Of a DNA stretch of 48,520 nucleotides, positions 8,320 through 17,341 are shown one piece after another. A program made the position numbers and the translations under genes. The DNA is from CAISIP01 sp963974265 (lineage in GTDB: Bacteria > Pseudomonadota > Gammaproteobacteria > Burkholderiales > Burkholderiaceae_C). The notes beneath the pieces were generated by a model. That model made no database searches. It had not been told where the DNA came from and worked only from the letters and a program-made list of their open reading frames with translations. The DNA lies in the NCBI GenBank assembly GCA_963974265.1, contig CAXBDR010000003.1, forward strand, positions 1 to 48,520, given 5' to 3'. Numbering within the stretch: position 1 is the first letter of the stretch; every line of letters starts with the position of its first letter.

Positions 8320-9942
8320 ATGGCAGGCATGAGCGCCCCGCCTGCCGACCCCTCGCCCAGCCCGAAGACCGGCTCCACCGGCACGACGCTGCCCGCAGCC
8401 CTGCACGACCTGCTGCAGGCACGGGCCTACCCCGGCGGCACGGTGCAAGCGCCCGTGCGGCTGGTCGAAACCCATATTTCCTGGGTGCTGCTCGCCGGCG
8501 AACATGCCTACAAGATCAAGAAGCCGGTGCGACTGCCGTTCCTGGACTTCAGCACGCTGGCCTTGCGCAAGCGCTATTGCGAAGACGAACTGCGGCTGAA
8601 CCGGCGTTTTGCGCCCGACATCTACCTGGGCGTGGTCGCCATCCGCGACGTTCCCGGCCACGGCCTGCGGGTGGGCGGCGCCGATGCCGATGCCGATGAC
8701 GGCCCGGTGGTCGACTACGCGGTGCGGATGCTGCGTTTCGACGAGGCCGACGGGCTGGACCGGGTGGCCGCGCGCGGCGCATTGACCGCCGCGCACATGA
8801 GCGACCTGGCCGATACCGTGGCCACGTTCCACCAGCAGGCCGCGGTGGACGATGCCGGCCGCTTCGGTTCGCCGGCCCAGGTGCTGGCGCCGGCGCTCGA
8901 CAATTTTCACGACCTGCGCGCGCTGCTGCCGCCGGGCGGCGACACGCAGCGCCGGCTGGACGCCCTGCAGGCGTGGACGCAGCAGCAGCACCGGGCCCTG
9001 GCCGCGCTGATGGTGTCGCGCCAGCGCGCCGGCCAGGTGCGCGAATGCCATGGCGACCTGCACCTGGCCAACATGGTGCTGATCGACGGCCGGGTGCGCA
9101 TGTTCGACTGCCTGGAGTTCAACGAGGAGCTGCGCTGGATCGACGTGGCCAACGAGATCGCCTTCACCTGGGTCGACCTGCTCGACCACGGCCAGGGCGG
9201 CCTGGCGAACTGGTTCATCGACGAGATGCTCAGCCGCAGTGGCGACTACGCAGCGGCCCGGCTGCTGCCGTTCTACGCGGTCTACCGGGCCATGGTGCGG
9301 GCCAAGGTGGCGGCCATCCGCGCGCGCCAGCAACGGGAACAACCGGCGCCGGCCCGCGGCGACGACGCGGCCGCCTCGTTCGACGAGGCCCTGGTGTATG
9401 TTGCCCAGGCCGAGCGGCTGGTGGCGCCACGCACGCCGCGGCTGGTCATCACCCACGGCCTGGCCGGTTGCGGCAAGACGTTCGCGTCGAACCGGTTGCT
9501 GCAAAGCGACGACGAGGCCCACGCACGCACGCTGCGCCTGCGTTCGGACGTGGAGCGCCGGCGCCTGTTCGGCCTGCAGCGCAACCAGCGCAGCGGTGCG
9601 GGCGTCAATGCCGGCATCTACGACGCCAGCGCGCACCAGCGCACCTATGCCCACCTGCGGGACACCGCCCGCATGTTGCTGCACGCGGGCTGGTCGGTGA
9701 TCGTCGATGCGGCTTTTCTGCGGCGCGGCGAGCGCGACGACTTCCACGCGCTGGCCGACGCCTGCGGCGCCGGTTTCGCCATCCTCGCGCCGCAGGCCGA
9801 CACGGACGAGTTACGCCGGCGCATCACCGCCCGCCAGGCCAGCGGCAAGGACGCCTCCGAGGCCACGCTCGCGGTGCTGGACAAGCAACTGCAGTGGATC
9901 GAGCCGCTGGGCGACGACGAACGCGCCTCGGTGCTGGACTGA
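8320..9942 (+). CDS. Phosphotransferase-like kinase fused to P-loop kinase domain
   Basis: A 540-residue two-domain cytoplasmic protein. The N-terminal part (about 25-350) resembles aminoglycoside/choline phosphotransferases: AYKIKKPVRLPFLDF carries the ATP-binding Lys, and H244-GDLHLANM followed by MFDCLEFN gives the catalytic HGD and metal-binding Asp. The C-terminal part (about 370-530) is a small P-loop kinase with GLAGCGKT at 380-387. This architecture is a widespread but poorly characterised bacterial family; the phosphorylated substrates are not known. A second ATG at 8329 is equally possible as start. It converges on the Bug-receptor gene with 36 bases between stops. Confidence 0.85.
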   Translation: MAGMSAPPADPSPSPKTGSTGTTLPAALHDLLQARAYPGGTVQAPVRLVETHISWVLLAGEHAYKIKKPVRLPFLDFSTLALRKRYCEDELRLNRRFAPDIYLGVVAIRDVPGHGLRVGGADADADDGPVVDYAVRMLRFDEADGLDRVAARGALTAAHMSDLADTVATFHQQAAVDDAGRFGSPAQVLAPALDNFHDLRALLPPGGDTQRRLDALQAWTQQQHRALAALMVSRQRAGQVRECHGDLHLANMVLIDGRVRMFDCLEFNEELRWIDVANEIAFTWVDLLDHGQGGLANWFIDEMLSRSGDYAAARLLPFYAVYRAMVRAKVAAIRARQQREQPAPARGDDAAASFDEALVYVAQAERLVAPRTPRLVITHGLAGCGKTFASNRLLQSDDEAHARTLRLRSDVERRRLFGLQRNQRSGAGVNAGIYDASAHQRTYAHLRDTARMLLHAGWSVIVDAAFLRRGERDDFHALADACGAGFAILAPQADTDELRRRITARQASGKDASEATLAVLDKQLQWIEPLGDDERASVLD

Positions 9943-9978
9943 GGCCCGCGCGCGCCGCTGTGCCGCCGGGTTTCTTGC

Positions 9979-10959
9979 CTATTGCGGCTTGATGCCCGCG
10001 ACCTTGATCACCTTGCCCCAGGTCTCGAGCTCCGACTTCATGAAGCTCGCATACGGCTTGGCGCCCAGCGGCGGGATCACGAAACCGACCGAACCCATGC
10101 GCTGGCGGACGGCGTCGGACTGCATCACCTGCACCATCGCCGCCTCGAGCTTGTCGACGATGGGCTGGGGCGTGCCCTTGATCGCCGACAGGCCGGACCA
10201 GGACAAGGCCTCGAACCCCTTGTAGCCGGATTCGGCGATGGTCGGCACGTCCGGATACAAGGCGTTGCGCTGCGCACTGGTCACGGCCAGCGCGCGCATC
10301 TTGCCCGCGCGCACGTGTGGCAGTGCCGCGTCCTGGTTGATGAACATCATCGGGATCTGGCCGCCGAGCAGGTCGCTGAGCATGGGGCCGCCACCCCGGT
10401 ACGGGATGCCCGTCATGTAGATGCCGGCGGTCTGCTTGAACAACTCCATCGCCATGTGGCCGGACGCCGCATGCGTGAAGCCGTAATCGAGCTTGCCCGG
10501 GTTGGCCTTGGCAAAGGCCACCACGTCCTTGACCGACCTGAACGGCGTGTCCGGATGCACCACCAGCACGTTCGGCCCGGAGTGCACCTGGGTGATGGGA
10601 ATGAAGTCGGTCAGCGAGTTGTACTTGAGGTTCGCATCCAGGCCGTGCGCCACCGCGTTCTGGCCCACGCCGGTCTGCACCAGCGTGTAGCCGTCGGGTG
10701 CCATGCGGGCCGCCCGCTCGGTGCCGACGATGCCGCCCGCGCCGCCGATGTTCTCGACGAGCACCGGCTGCTTGAGCAGCTTGCCGAGTTCATCGGCCAC
10801 CATGCGCGCCATCACGTCGCTGGTGCCGCCGGGCGGAAAGGTCACGATGATCTTGATCGGCTTGCTCGGATAGTCGGACTGCGCCAGCGCGGCCAAGGGC
10901 GCCGCGGCGAACGCGGCGGCAACGCCCATTGACAGGGCAACAAGATGTCTACGGTGCAT
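9979..10959 (-). CDS. Tripartite tricarboxylate (Bug-family) solute-binding receptor
   Basis: A 326-residue periplasmic binding protein. The signal peptide (MHRRHLVALSMGVAAAF... ending LAALAQ) is followed by DYPSKPIKIIVTFPPGG, the hallmark of the TctC/Bug family, with ENIGGAGGIVGTE and the GFTHAASGHM segment of the ligand pocket. A clear AGGAGA lies eight bases before the ATG. Bug proteins bind carboxylates, and this one is the last gene of the sugar-diacid cluster, so a galactarate- or glucarate-related ligand is likely. No TctA/TctB membrane subunits are present here; the membrane partner must be elsewhere, or the protein acts as a sensor. Confidence 0.92.
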   Translation of the reverse strand: MHRRHLVALSMGVAAAFAAAPLAALAQSDYPSKPIKIIVTFPPGGTSDVMARMVADELGKLLKQPVLVENIGGAGGIVGTERAARMAPDGYTLVQTGVGQNAVAHGLDANLKYNSLTDFIPITQVHSGPNVLVVHPDTPFRSVKDVVAFAKANPGKLDYGFTHAASGHMAMELFKQTAGIYMTGIPYRGGGPMLSDLLGGQIPMMFINQDAALPHVRAGKMRALAVTSAQRNALYPDVPTIAESGYKGFEALSWSGLSAIKGTPQPIVDKLEAAMVQVMQSDAVRQRMGSVGFVIPPLGAKPYASFMKSELETWGKVIKVAGIKPQ

Positions 10960-11136
10960 GAACCAGTCTCCTGGAGTTGGGGGGTGGGGGAACGACGGGA
11001 CAGGGGGAAAAAAGTCGGCTTCGGCGCGGTGCGCACGCTCGGCACGCGGACGCGGGCCGCGTGGCCGTCGCGCCGCCACGGGGGCGCACGGGATCGTGCA
11101 TGGGCATGATGATGAAGGGGTGGTGTCGCGCGGGCG

Positions 11137-12708
11137 TCAGGTCACCGGGGCCGGATTGAACAACACCAGGGCGTTGTGCAGCTTCCAGTGTTCGGCCCAG
11201 GTCTTCTTCTTGCCGCTGGCCACGTCGAGCATCAGCCGGAACAGCTCCCAGCCCATCTGCTCGATCGTCATCTCGCCGGTGGCGATGCGGCCGGCGTCCA
11301 GATCCATCAGGTCGTGCCAGCGGCGCGCCAGGTCGCTGCGGGTGGCGACCTTGATCACCGGCACCTGCGCCAGGCCGTATGGCGTGCCGCGCCCGGTGGT
11401 GAAGATATGCAGGTTCATGCCCGCGGCCAGTTGCAACGTGCCGCAGATGAAGTCGCTCGCCGGCGTGGCCGCATACAGCAGGCCTTTTTGCGTGGCGCGT
11501 TCGCCCGGCGGCACCACGCCGACGATCGGCGCGGTGCCGGACTTGATGATCGAGCCCATGGCCTTCTCGACGATGTTCGACAGGCCGCCGGCCTTGTTGC
11601 CGGGCGTGGTGTTGGCGCTGCGGTCGACCTGGCCGCGCTCCAGGTAGCGGTCGTACCAGTCCATCTCGCGCACCATGGCCTGGGCCACCTCGGGGCTCAC
11701 CGCGCGTGCGGTGAGCTGGTCTATGCCGTCGCGCACCTCGGTGACCTCCGAGAACATCACGGTGGCGCCGGCGCGCACCAGCAGGTCGGTCGCGAAACCG
11801 ACGGCCGGGTTGGCCGTGACGCCCGAGAACGCGTCGCTGCCGCCGCACTGCACGCCCACGACCAGTTCCGACGCCGGGCAGGTCTGGCGCGTGCGCCGGT
11901 TCAGCCGCTCCAGGTGCAGCTGCGCCTGGCGCACGATGGAGTCGATCATCGACATGAAGCCGACATGGCCGGCGTCCTGCAGGCAGACCACGTCCAGCGG
12001 CTGCTCGGGCTCGCCGCGCTGGTCGCGGATCGGGATCATGCCGGGCGGCAGCAACCGCTCGGGTTGCAGCTTCTCGCAGCCCAGGCTGACCACCATCACC
12101 TCGCCGCCGAAGTTCGGGTTCAGGCTGATGTTGCGCAAGGTGCGGATCGGGATCACCGCGTCGGGCGCGTCGATGGCCACGCCGCAGCCATACCCGTGCT
12201 CCAGGCCCACGACGTCGTCGACGTTCGGATACCGGGGCAGCAGTTCGTCCTTGATGCGCCGCACCGCGAAGTCGACGACGCCGGCGACACATTGCACCGT
12301 GGTCGTGATCGCCAGGATGTTGCGCGTGCCCACCGAGCCGTCGGCATTGCGAAACCCCTCGAAGGTATGGCCGTCCAGCGGCGGCAGCGGCTGCGCCCGC
12401 GCGGTGGCCATGGGCAGGCCTTCGAGCGAACGCGCCTGCGGCATCTGCAGCAGCCGCTCGTGCACCCAGCTGCCGGCGGGAATGTCGCGCAGCGCGGTGC
12501 CGATGACGACGTTGTAGCGCCGCACCGGCGCACCTTGCGCAATGTCGACCAGGCTGAGCTTGTGGCCTTGCGGCACCTTGTCGCGCAGCGTGAGGCCGTC
12601 GGCGAACACGGTGCCGGCCGGCAGGCCGCCGTCGTTGGCGACGATGGCCACGTTGTCATCGGCATGCATGGCGATGCGGTGTGGCGGGAGCGGCGTGGTG
12701 TCGGACAT
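11137..12708 (-). CDS. garD: Galactarate dehydratase
   Basis: A 523-residue protein, the same length as E. coli GarD and alignable with it throughout from memory. It has an N-terminal SAF-like domain (DNVAIVANDGGLPAGT), the UxaA core with GFRNADGSVGTRNIL, HGYGCGVA, NPNFGGEVMV, GCEKLQPERLL and CGGSDAFSGVTANPA, and the ending FNPAPVT. The iron-dependent enzyme removes water from galactarate to give 5-keto-4-deoxyglucarate, the substrate of the dehydratase encoded three genes upstream. It lies 83 bases after the aldehyde dehydrogenase gene in the same direction and is probably co-transcribed. No strong ribosome binding site precedes the ATG, but this start gives the family N-terminus. Confidence 0.96.
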   Translation of the reverse strand: MSDTTPLPPHRIAMHADDNVAIVANDGGLPAGTVFADGLTLRDKVPQGHKLSLVDIAQGAPVRRYNVVIGTALRDIPAGSWVHERLLQMPQARSLEGLPMATARAQPLPPLDGHTFEGFRNADGSVGTRNILAITTTVQCVAGVVDFAVRRIKDELLPRYPNVDDVVGLEHGYGCGVAIDAPDAVIPIRTLRNISLNPNFGGEVMVVSLGCEKLQPERLLPPGMIPIRDQRGEPEQPLDVVCLQDAGHVGFMSMIDSIVRQAQLHLERLNRRTRQTCPASELVVGVQCGGSDAFSGVTANPAVGFATDLLVRAGATVMFSEVTEVRDGIDQLTARAVSPEVAQAMVREMDWYDRYLERGQVDRSANTTPGNKAGGLSNIVEKAMGSIIKSGTAPIVGVVPPGERATQKGLLYAATPASDFICGTLQLAAGMNLHIFTTGRGTPYGLAQVPVIKVATRSDLARRWHDLMDLDAGRIATGEMTIEQMGWELFRLMLDVASGKKKTWAEHWKLHNALVLFNPAPVT

Positions 12709-12791
12709 GGCGGGCGGGTCGATAAGGGGATGATGCGTGCGCGCAGGGGCCGGACGGAGCCACCAGGCCCCGCCGCGCCCGCGCGGGGGCC

Positions 12792-14234
12792 TCAGGCCAG
12801 TGTGTAGGCCGTCTTGACGGTGGTGAAGAACTCCTGCGCGTAACGCCCTTGTTCGCGCGGGCCGTAACTCGAACCCTTGCGGCCGCCGAACGGCACGTGG
12901 TAGTCGACACCGGCCGTGGGCAGGTTGACCATCACCATGCCGGCCTGGCTGTGGCGCTTGAAATGCGTGGCGTACTTGAGCGAGGTGGTGGCGATGCCGG
13001 CCGACAGGCCGAACGGCGTATCGTTGGCCACGGCCAGCGCCGCCTCGTAGTCCTTGACCCGGATGATGCTGGCCACCGGGCCGAACACCTCCTCGCGGTT
13101 GATGCGCATGTCCATCGTGGTGTCGGTGAACAGCGCCGGCGCCATGTAGAAACCGTCGGCATCGCGGGACAGGCGCTCGCCGCCCATCAGCAACTTGCCG
13201 CCTTCCTGCTGCCCGATGCTGACGTAGTCGGCATCCTGCGCCAGCTGCGACTGCGACGATACCGGTCCGATGTCGATGCCGGCCTGCAAGGCATCGCCCA
13301 CCTTGAGCGCGGCCATGCGCGCCTGCATGGCTTCGATGAACTTCGGATAAATGCCTTCGGTGACGATGAGCCGGCTCGATGCGGTGCAGCGCTGGCCGGT
13401 CGAGAAAAACGCGCTTTGCACGCACAACTCGACCGCCTGCCCGAGGTCGGCGTCGTCGAGCACGACCTGCGGATTCTTGCCGCCCATCTCGAGCTGCACC
13501 TTCTTCAGGTTGGCCGCGCACTGCTGCGCGATACGCCCGCCCACGGCCTGGGAGCCGGTGAAGCTGATGGCGTCGATGCCGGCATGGTTGACCAGCACAT
13601 CGCCGACCACGCTGCCCCGGCCCATGACCAGGTTGAACACGCCGGCCGGGATGCCGCTGCGGCTGATGATGTCGGCCAGCGCCCAGGCGCAGCCCGGCAC
13701 CAGGTCGGCCGGCTTGAGCACGACGCAGTTGCCATACGCCAGCGCCGGTGCGACCTTCCAGGCCGGAATGGCGATCGGGAAGTTCCATGGCGTGATCAGG
13801 CCGATCACGCCCAGCGGTTCGCGGGTAACCTCGATGCCGATGCCCGGGCGCACCGATGCCAGCGTTTCGCCGGCCAGACGCAGGCATTCGCCGGCGAAGA
13901 ACTTGAAGATGTTGCCCGCGCGCGCGGCCTCGCCGATGCCCTCGGGCCGGGTCTTGCCTTCTTCGCGCGCGAGCAAGGTGCCGAGTTCTTCGCGCCGCGC
14001 CAGGATCTCGTTGCCGATCTTGTCCAGCGCGTCGGCGCGGGCCTGGATGCCGGACACCGACCAGGCGGGAAACGCCGCGCGCGCCGCCTGCACCGCCTGG
14101 TCGAGCTGCTCCGCGCTGGCCTGCGTGTACAGGCCCAGCACGTCGGCGGTGTTCGACGGATTGACGTTGGGGGTGTATTTGTCGCCGGCCACCCATTGGC
14201 CGTTGATGTAGTTGTCGTGTTGGGGTGTGGTCAT
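12792..14234 (-). CDS. 2-oxoglutarate semialdehyde dehydrogenase (2,5-dioxovalerate DH)
   Basis: A 480-residue aldehyde dehydrogenase. The NAD(P)-binding region has TPWNFPIAIPAWK, the catalytic Glu sits in LEMGGKNPQVV, and the nucleophile Cys in FSTGQRCTASSRL. General ALDH sequence does not fix the substrate, but the position between the 5-keto-4-deoxyglucarate dehydratase and galactarate dehydratase genes makes oxidation of 2,5-dioxopentanoate to 2-oxoglutarate, the last step of the diacid pathway, the natural role. Length and motif spacing are normal and no defect is seen. Confidence 0.93.
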   Translation of the reverse strand: MTTPQHDNYINGQWVAGDKYTPNVNPSNTADVLGLYTQASAEQLDQAVQAARAAFPAWSVSGIQARADALDKIGNEILARREELGTLLAREEGKTRPEGIGEAARAGNIFKFFAGECLRLAGETLASVRPGIGIEVTREPLGVIGLITPWNFPIAIPAWKVAPALAYGNCVVLKPADLVPGCAWALADIISRSGIPAGVFNLVMGRGSVVGDVLVNHAGIDAISFTGSQAVGGRIAQQCAANLKKVQLEMGGKNPQVVLDDADLGQAVELCVQSAFFSTGQRCTASSRLIVTEGIYPKFIEAMQARMAALKVGDALQAGIDIGPVSSQSQLAQDADYVSIGQQEGGKLLMGGERLSRDADGFYMAPALFTDTTMDMRINREEVFGPVASIIRVKDYEAALAVANDTPFGLSAGIATTSLKYATHFKRHSQAGMVMVNLPTAGVDYHVPFGGRKGSSYGPREQGRYAQEFFTTVKTAYTLA

Positions 14235-14293
14235 GTCGATTCGTCCGTAGGTAGGGGGTTGCGATCGGTAAAGGGGTCAGGCAAAGGGTACGT

Positions 14294-15346
14294 TCACGGC
14301 GCCGGCGGCGCAAGCGTAACCGGTATACCACCAGCGGCCGATGACGCGACGATGGCCTCGATCACCGCTTGCGCGGCCAGCGCGCTGCGGCCGGTCACCG
14401 TCGGCGGCCGATCCTGCTGCACCGCGTCGAGAAAGTCGCACAACACGGCGCGGTGCGGGCCGTGGTGGAAGGCCATCGGGTCGGCGCCGCCGCCGCCGCC
14501 CCCTTCGGCATCGACGTTCTCCCGGCGCCCGTCCACATAGGCCACCTGCAGCCGCCCGGACTCCAGCGTCGCCGTGCCACGTGCGCCGTTGATCTCGATG
14601 CGCTCCGGGTAGCCGGGATACGCTGCCGTCGTGGCCTGCAGCGTGGCCACCATGCCGCCGGGGTAATGCAGCAGCGCACTGGCGCAGTCTTCGCACTCCA
14701 TTGTGTGGACCACGCTGGTCGATACCGCGCCGCTCACGCGGTGCGGTGGCCCGATCAAGGCCAGCAGCAGATCGAGGGTATGGATGGCCTGGGTCAGCAA
14801 CACGCCGCCACCGTCACGCGCCAGGGTGCCGCGCCCGGGTTCGTCGTAATAGGTCTGCGGCCGCCACCAGCGCACCTGCGCACCGGCACTGGTGATGGCG
14901 CCCAGGGCGCCGTCCCGCAGCAATTGCGCCAGGCGCAACGCGCCGCTGCGCATGCGGTGCTGCAACATCACCGCCAGCTTCACCCCGCGCTCCTCGCAAT
15001 GCGCCACCAGTTCGCGGGCGCGCCGCAGGTCGAGTTCGAGCGGCTTTTCCACCAGCACGTGTTTGCCGGCATCGGCCACCCGCCGCGCCACGTCCAGGTG
15101 GGCACCGGGTGGCGTGAGCACCAGCACGGCGCCGACGCGCGCATCGTCCAGCACGTCCTGCAAACGGGTCGTGCGGCGCACGCCATCGGGCACGGCCACC
15201 GCCTGCAGGCGCTGCGCGTCGCGGGCACAGACCCAGGTCCAGCGGTAACGCGCTTGCAGGTCGGCCAGCGCCGCGAAATGCGGCGCCGACCCGAGACCGG
15301 CGCCGACCACGGCGACATCGAACGGCGCGGCGGCGGTCGTGTTCAT
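14294..15346 (-). CDS. Gfo/Idh/MocA-family NAD(P)-dependent oxidoreductase
   Basis: A 350-residue cytoplasmic dehydrogenase. The Rossmann motif VVGAGLGSAPHF is at residues 13-24, the EKP motif (VLVEKPLEL) near residue 100, and the C-terminal half has the family's substrate-binding sheet with GGGVLLTQAIHTLDLL, which includes the usual catalytic His. A run of six Gly near residue 290 is coded by GCC repeats on the opposite strand and could be prone to length change. It sits between kdgD and the aldehyde dehydrogenase, so it probably oxidises or reduces a sugar, sugar acid or lactone feeding the pathway, but the specific substrate cannot be read. Confidence 0.9.
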   Translation of the reverse strand: MNTTAAAPFDVAVVGAGLGSAPHFAALADLQARYRWTWVCARDAQRLQAVAVPDGVRRTTRLQDVLDDARVGAVLVLTPPGAHLDVARRVADAGKHVLVEKPLELDLRRARELVAHCEERGVKLAVMLQHRMRSGALRLAQLLRDGALGAITSAGAQVRWWRPQTYYDEPGRGTLARDGGGVLLTQAIHTLDLLLALIGPPHRVSGAVSTSVVHTMECEDCASALLHYPGGMVATLQATTAAYPGYPERIEINGARGTATLESGRLQVAYVDGRRENVDAEGGGGGGADPMAFHHGPHRAVLCDFLDAVQQDRPPTVTGRSALAAQAVIEAIVASSAAGGIPVTLAPPAP

Positions 15347-15359
15347 CCGGCGCGCCGTC

Positions 15360-16271
15360 TTATTGCGGGCCCAGCGTCTTGATCAGCGCGGCGAGTTGTT
15401 CCATCTCGGCTGGCTTGAGGTCGGTCAGCGGCGGGCGTACCGGTCCGGCGTCGTGGCCGACGATCTTCGCGCCGGCCTTGACGATGCTCACGGCATACCC
15501 GGCCATGCGGTTGCGGATCGCCAGGTAGGGCATGAAGAAGTCCTTCAACAGGCGGTGCTGGGTTGCCATGTCGTCGGATGCCACGGCGTTGTAGAACTGC
15601 ACCGCGGTCTTCGGAATGAAGTTGAACACGGCCGACGAATACACCGGTGTGCCCAGCGCCTTGTAGGCCGCCGCATACACCTCGGCCGTGGGCAGGCCGC
15701 CCAGGTAGGAGAAGCGGTCCCCCATGCGCTGGTAGATCGCCACCATGTTTTCGATTTCGCCGACGCCGTCCTTGAAGCCGATCAGGTTCGGACACCGGTC
15801 GGCGAGGATGGCCAGCGACTCCGGCGTGAGCTTGCAGACGTTGCGGTTGTAGACGACGACACCGAACTTCACGCTCTTGCACACCGCCTCCACGTGGGCG
15901 ATCAGGCCTTCCTGGCCGGCTTCAGTCAGGTAGTGCGGCATCAACAGGATGCCGTGTGCGCCCAGGCGTTCGGCCTCCTGCGCACAGGCGATCGCGAAGC
16001 GGGTCGGGCCGCCGGCGCCGGCGATGATCGGGACCTTGCCACGGCAGGTGTCGACCGCGGTCTTGATGATGGCCGGGTATTCGTCGCCAGTCAGCGAAAA
16101 GAACTCGCCGGTGCCGCCGGCCGCGAACAGGGCGGTTGCGCCATACGGGGCCAGCCACTCCAGCCGCTCGACGTAGGTCTTGGGCCGGAAGTCGCCGTGT
16201 TCATCGAAATCGGTGAGCGGGAACGACAGCAGGCCGGAACTGAGGATGGTCTTGAGGTCTTGGGGGTTCAT
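15360..16271 (-). CDS. kdgD: 5-dehydro-4-deoxyglucarate dehydratase (decarboxylating)
   Basis: A 303-residue DHDPS/NAL-type aldolase-fold enzyme of the usual KdgD length. Early sequence LLSFPLTDFDEHGDF and GGTGEFFSLT are characteristic; the Tyr of VVVYNRNVC and the Schiff-base Lys of IGFKDGVGEIE form the active site. It converts 5-keto-4-deoxyglucarate into 2,5-dioxopentanoate with loss of water and CO2, linking the galactarate and glucarate dehydratases to the aldehyde dehydrogenase. It follows the hydroxyacid dehydrogenase gene by 17 bases and precedes the Gfo/Idh gene by 13, so it is within one transcript. Confidence 0.96.
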   Translation of the reverse strand: MNPQDLKTILSSGLLSFPLTDFDEHGDFRPKTYVERLEWLAPYGATALFAAGGTGEFFSLTGDEYPAIIKTAVDTCRGKVPIIAGAGGPTRFAIACAQEAERLGAHGILLMPHYLTEAGQEGLIAHVEAVCKSVKFGVVVYNRNVCKLTPESLAILADRCPNLIGFKDGVGEIENMVAIYQRMGDRFSYLGGLPTAEVYAAAYKALGTPVYSSAVFNFIPKTAVQFYNAVASDDMATQHRLLKDFFMPYLAIRNRMAGYAVSIVKAGAKIVGHDAGPVRPPLTDLKPAEMEQLAALIKTLGPQ

Positions 16272-16288
16272 GCGGTGCTTTCTATGGG

Positions 16289-17341
16289 TCAGGGAAGATG
16301 GGGTGATCGGCGTCGGCTCGCATCCGCGGCGCCGCCAGGGCTTGCCGACATGCCGGAGCCACGCATGCGCAATGCGGCATCGGCGTTGACGGCACCAGGA
16401 GGAATCCGGCCCTGCAGGATGTCCGTGGTCTGCGCCACGGTTTCCAGCGCCTGGTGTTCGATGGCCGGTGGTGTCAGGCCGCCGACATGCGGCGTGGCGA
16501 TCACCTTGGGATGACGCGCCAGCGCGGGCGAGGGCATCTGGTCCTCGGCTCGCCCGACGTCGAGTGCGGCGCCGGCCAGATGCCCGCTCTCGAGCGCCTG
16601 CAGCAAGGCCGTTTCGTCGACCAGGTTGCCGCGCCCGGCGTTGATGAAAAAGCTGCCCGGGCGCATGGTGGCAAAGGCGCGCACATCCATCATGTTCTCG
16701 GTCTCGGCGTTGGCCGGCGCCAGGCACACCGTGTAGTCGGAGCGCTGCAGCAGTTCGGCCATCGGAACCTGCGTCACGCCCGGTGTCTCGACCGTGACGA
16801 AGGGATCGGTCGCCAGCACCTGCATGCCCAGCACACGGGCCACGGGGCACAGGTGGCGGGCGATGCGCCCGTATCCGATGATGCCCAGCGTGGCGCCGCG
16901 CAACTCGCGGCCCATGCGGGGTTGTGCGGCCCCGTGCGCGCGGTAGTCGAGTGTTGCCGCCGTGATGTGCCGGCCCAGGTCGATCATGACGCCGACGATC
17001 CACTCGGACACCGAGGCCATGAAGCCGGCACTGGCCTGCGTGACCAGGATGCCGTGGGCGCTGGCGGCCGCCACGTCGATGGTGCGGATGTCGACCGCGC
17101 AGCGCACGATGGCGCGCACGTCCTCGAGGCCGGCACAGGTAGCGGCGTCGACCGGGGTTTGCCGATAGGCGATCACCACCTGGCAGCCGCGCGCGGCGGC
17201 CACCAGCGACGCGCCGGCCAGGTCGTCGTCGGTCGGATTGAGCCGCACCTGTGCAATGCCCCGCAGCCGTGCCAGCGCCTCGTCGCCGAAATAGGTCGCC
17301 AGGCGATGGCGCGGATGCGTGAGCAGCACCAGGGGTGGCAT
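16289..17341 (-). CDS. D-2-hydroxyacid dehydrogenase, NAD-binding
   Basis: A 350-residue member of the D-isomer 2-hydroxyacid dehydrogenase family. The cofactor motif GIIGYGRIARHL is present, and the catalytic triad is visible as Arg in NAGRGNLVD, Glu in GRAEDQMP and His in ATPHVGGLTP. About 25 residues of low-complexity sequence follow the usual end. Its ATG overlaps the TRAP large-permease stop by one base (TGATG), so it is translationally coupled to the transporter. It could reduce a 2-keto intermediate or oxidise a D-hydroxyacid imported by that transporter; neither is needed for the textbook galactarate route, which is why its substrate is of interest. Confidence 0.9.
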   Translation of the reverse strand: MPPLVLLTHPRHRLATYFGDEALARLRGIAQVRLNPTDDDLAGASLVAAARGCQVVIAYRQTPVDAATCAGLEDVRAIVRCAVDIRTIDVAAASAHGILVTQASAGFMASVSEWIVGVMIDLGRHITAATLDYRAHGAAQPRMGRELRGATLGIIGYGRIARHLCPVARVLGMQVLATDPFVTVETPGVTQVPMAELLQRSDYTVCLAPANAETENMMDVRAFATMRPGSFFINAGRGNLVDETALLQALESGHLAGAALDVGRAEDQMPSPALARHPKVIATPHVGGLTPPAIEHQALETVAQTTDILQGRIPPGAVNADAALRMRGSGMSASPGGAADASRRRSPHLP

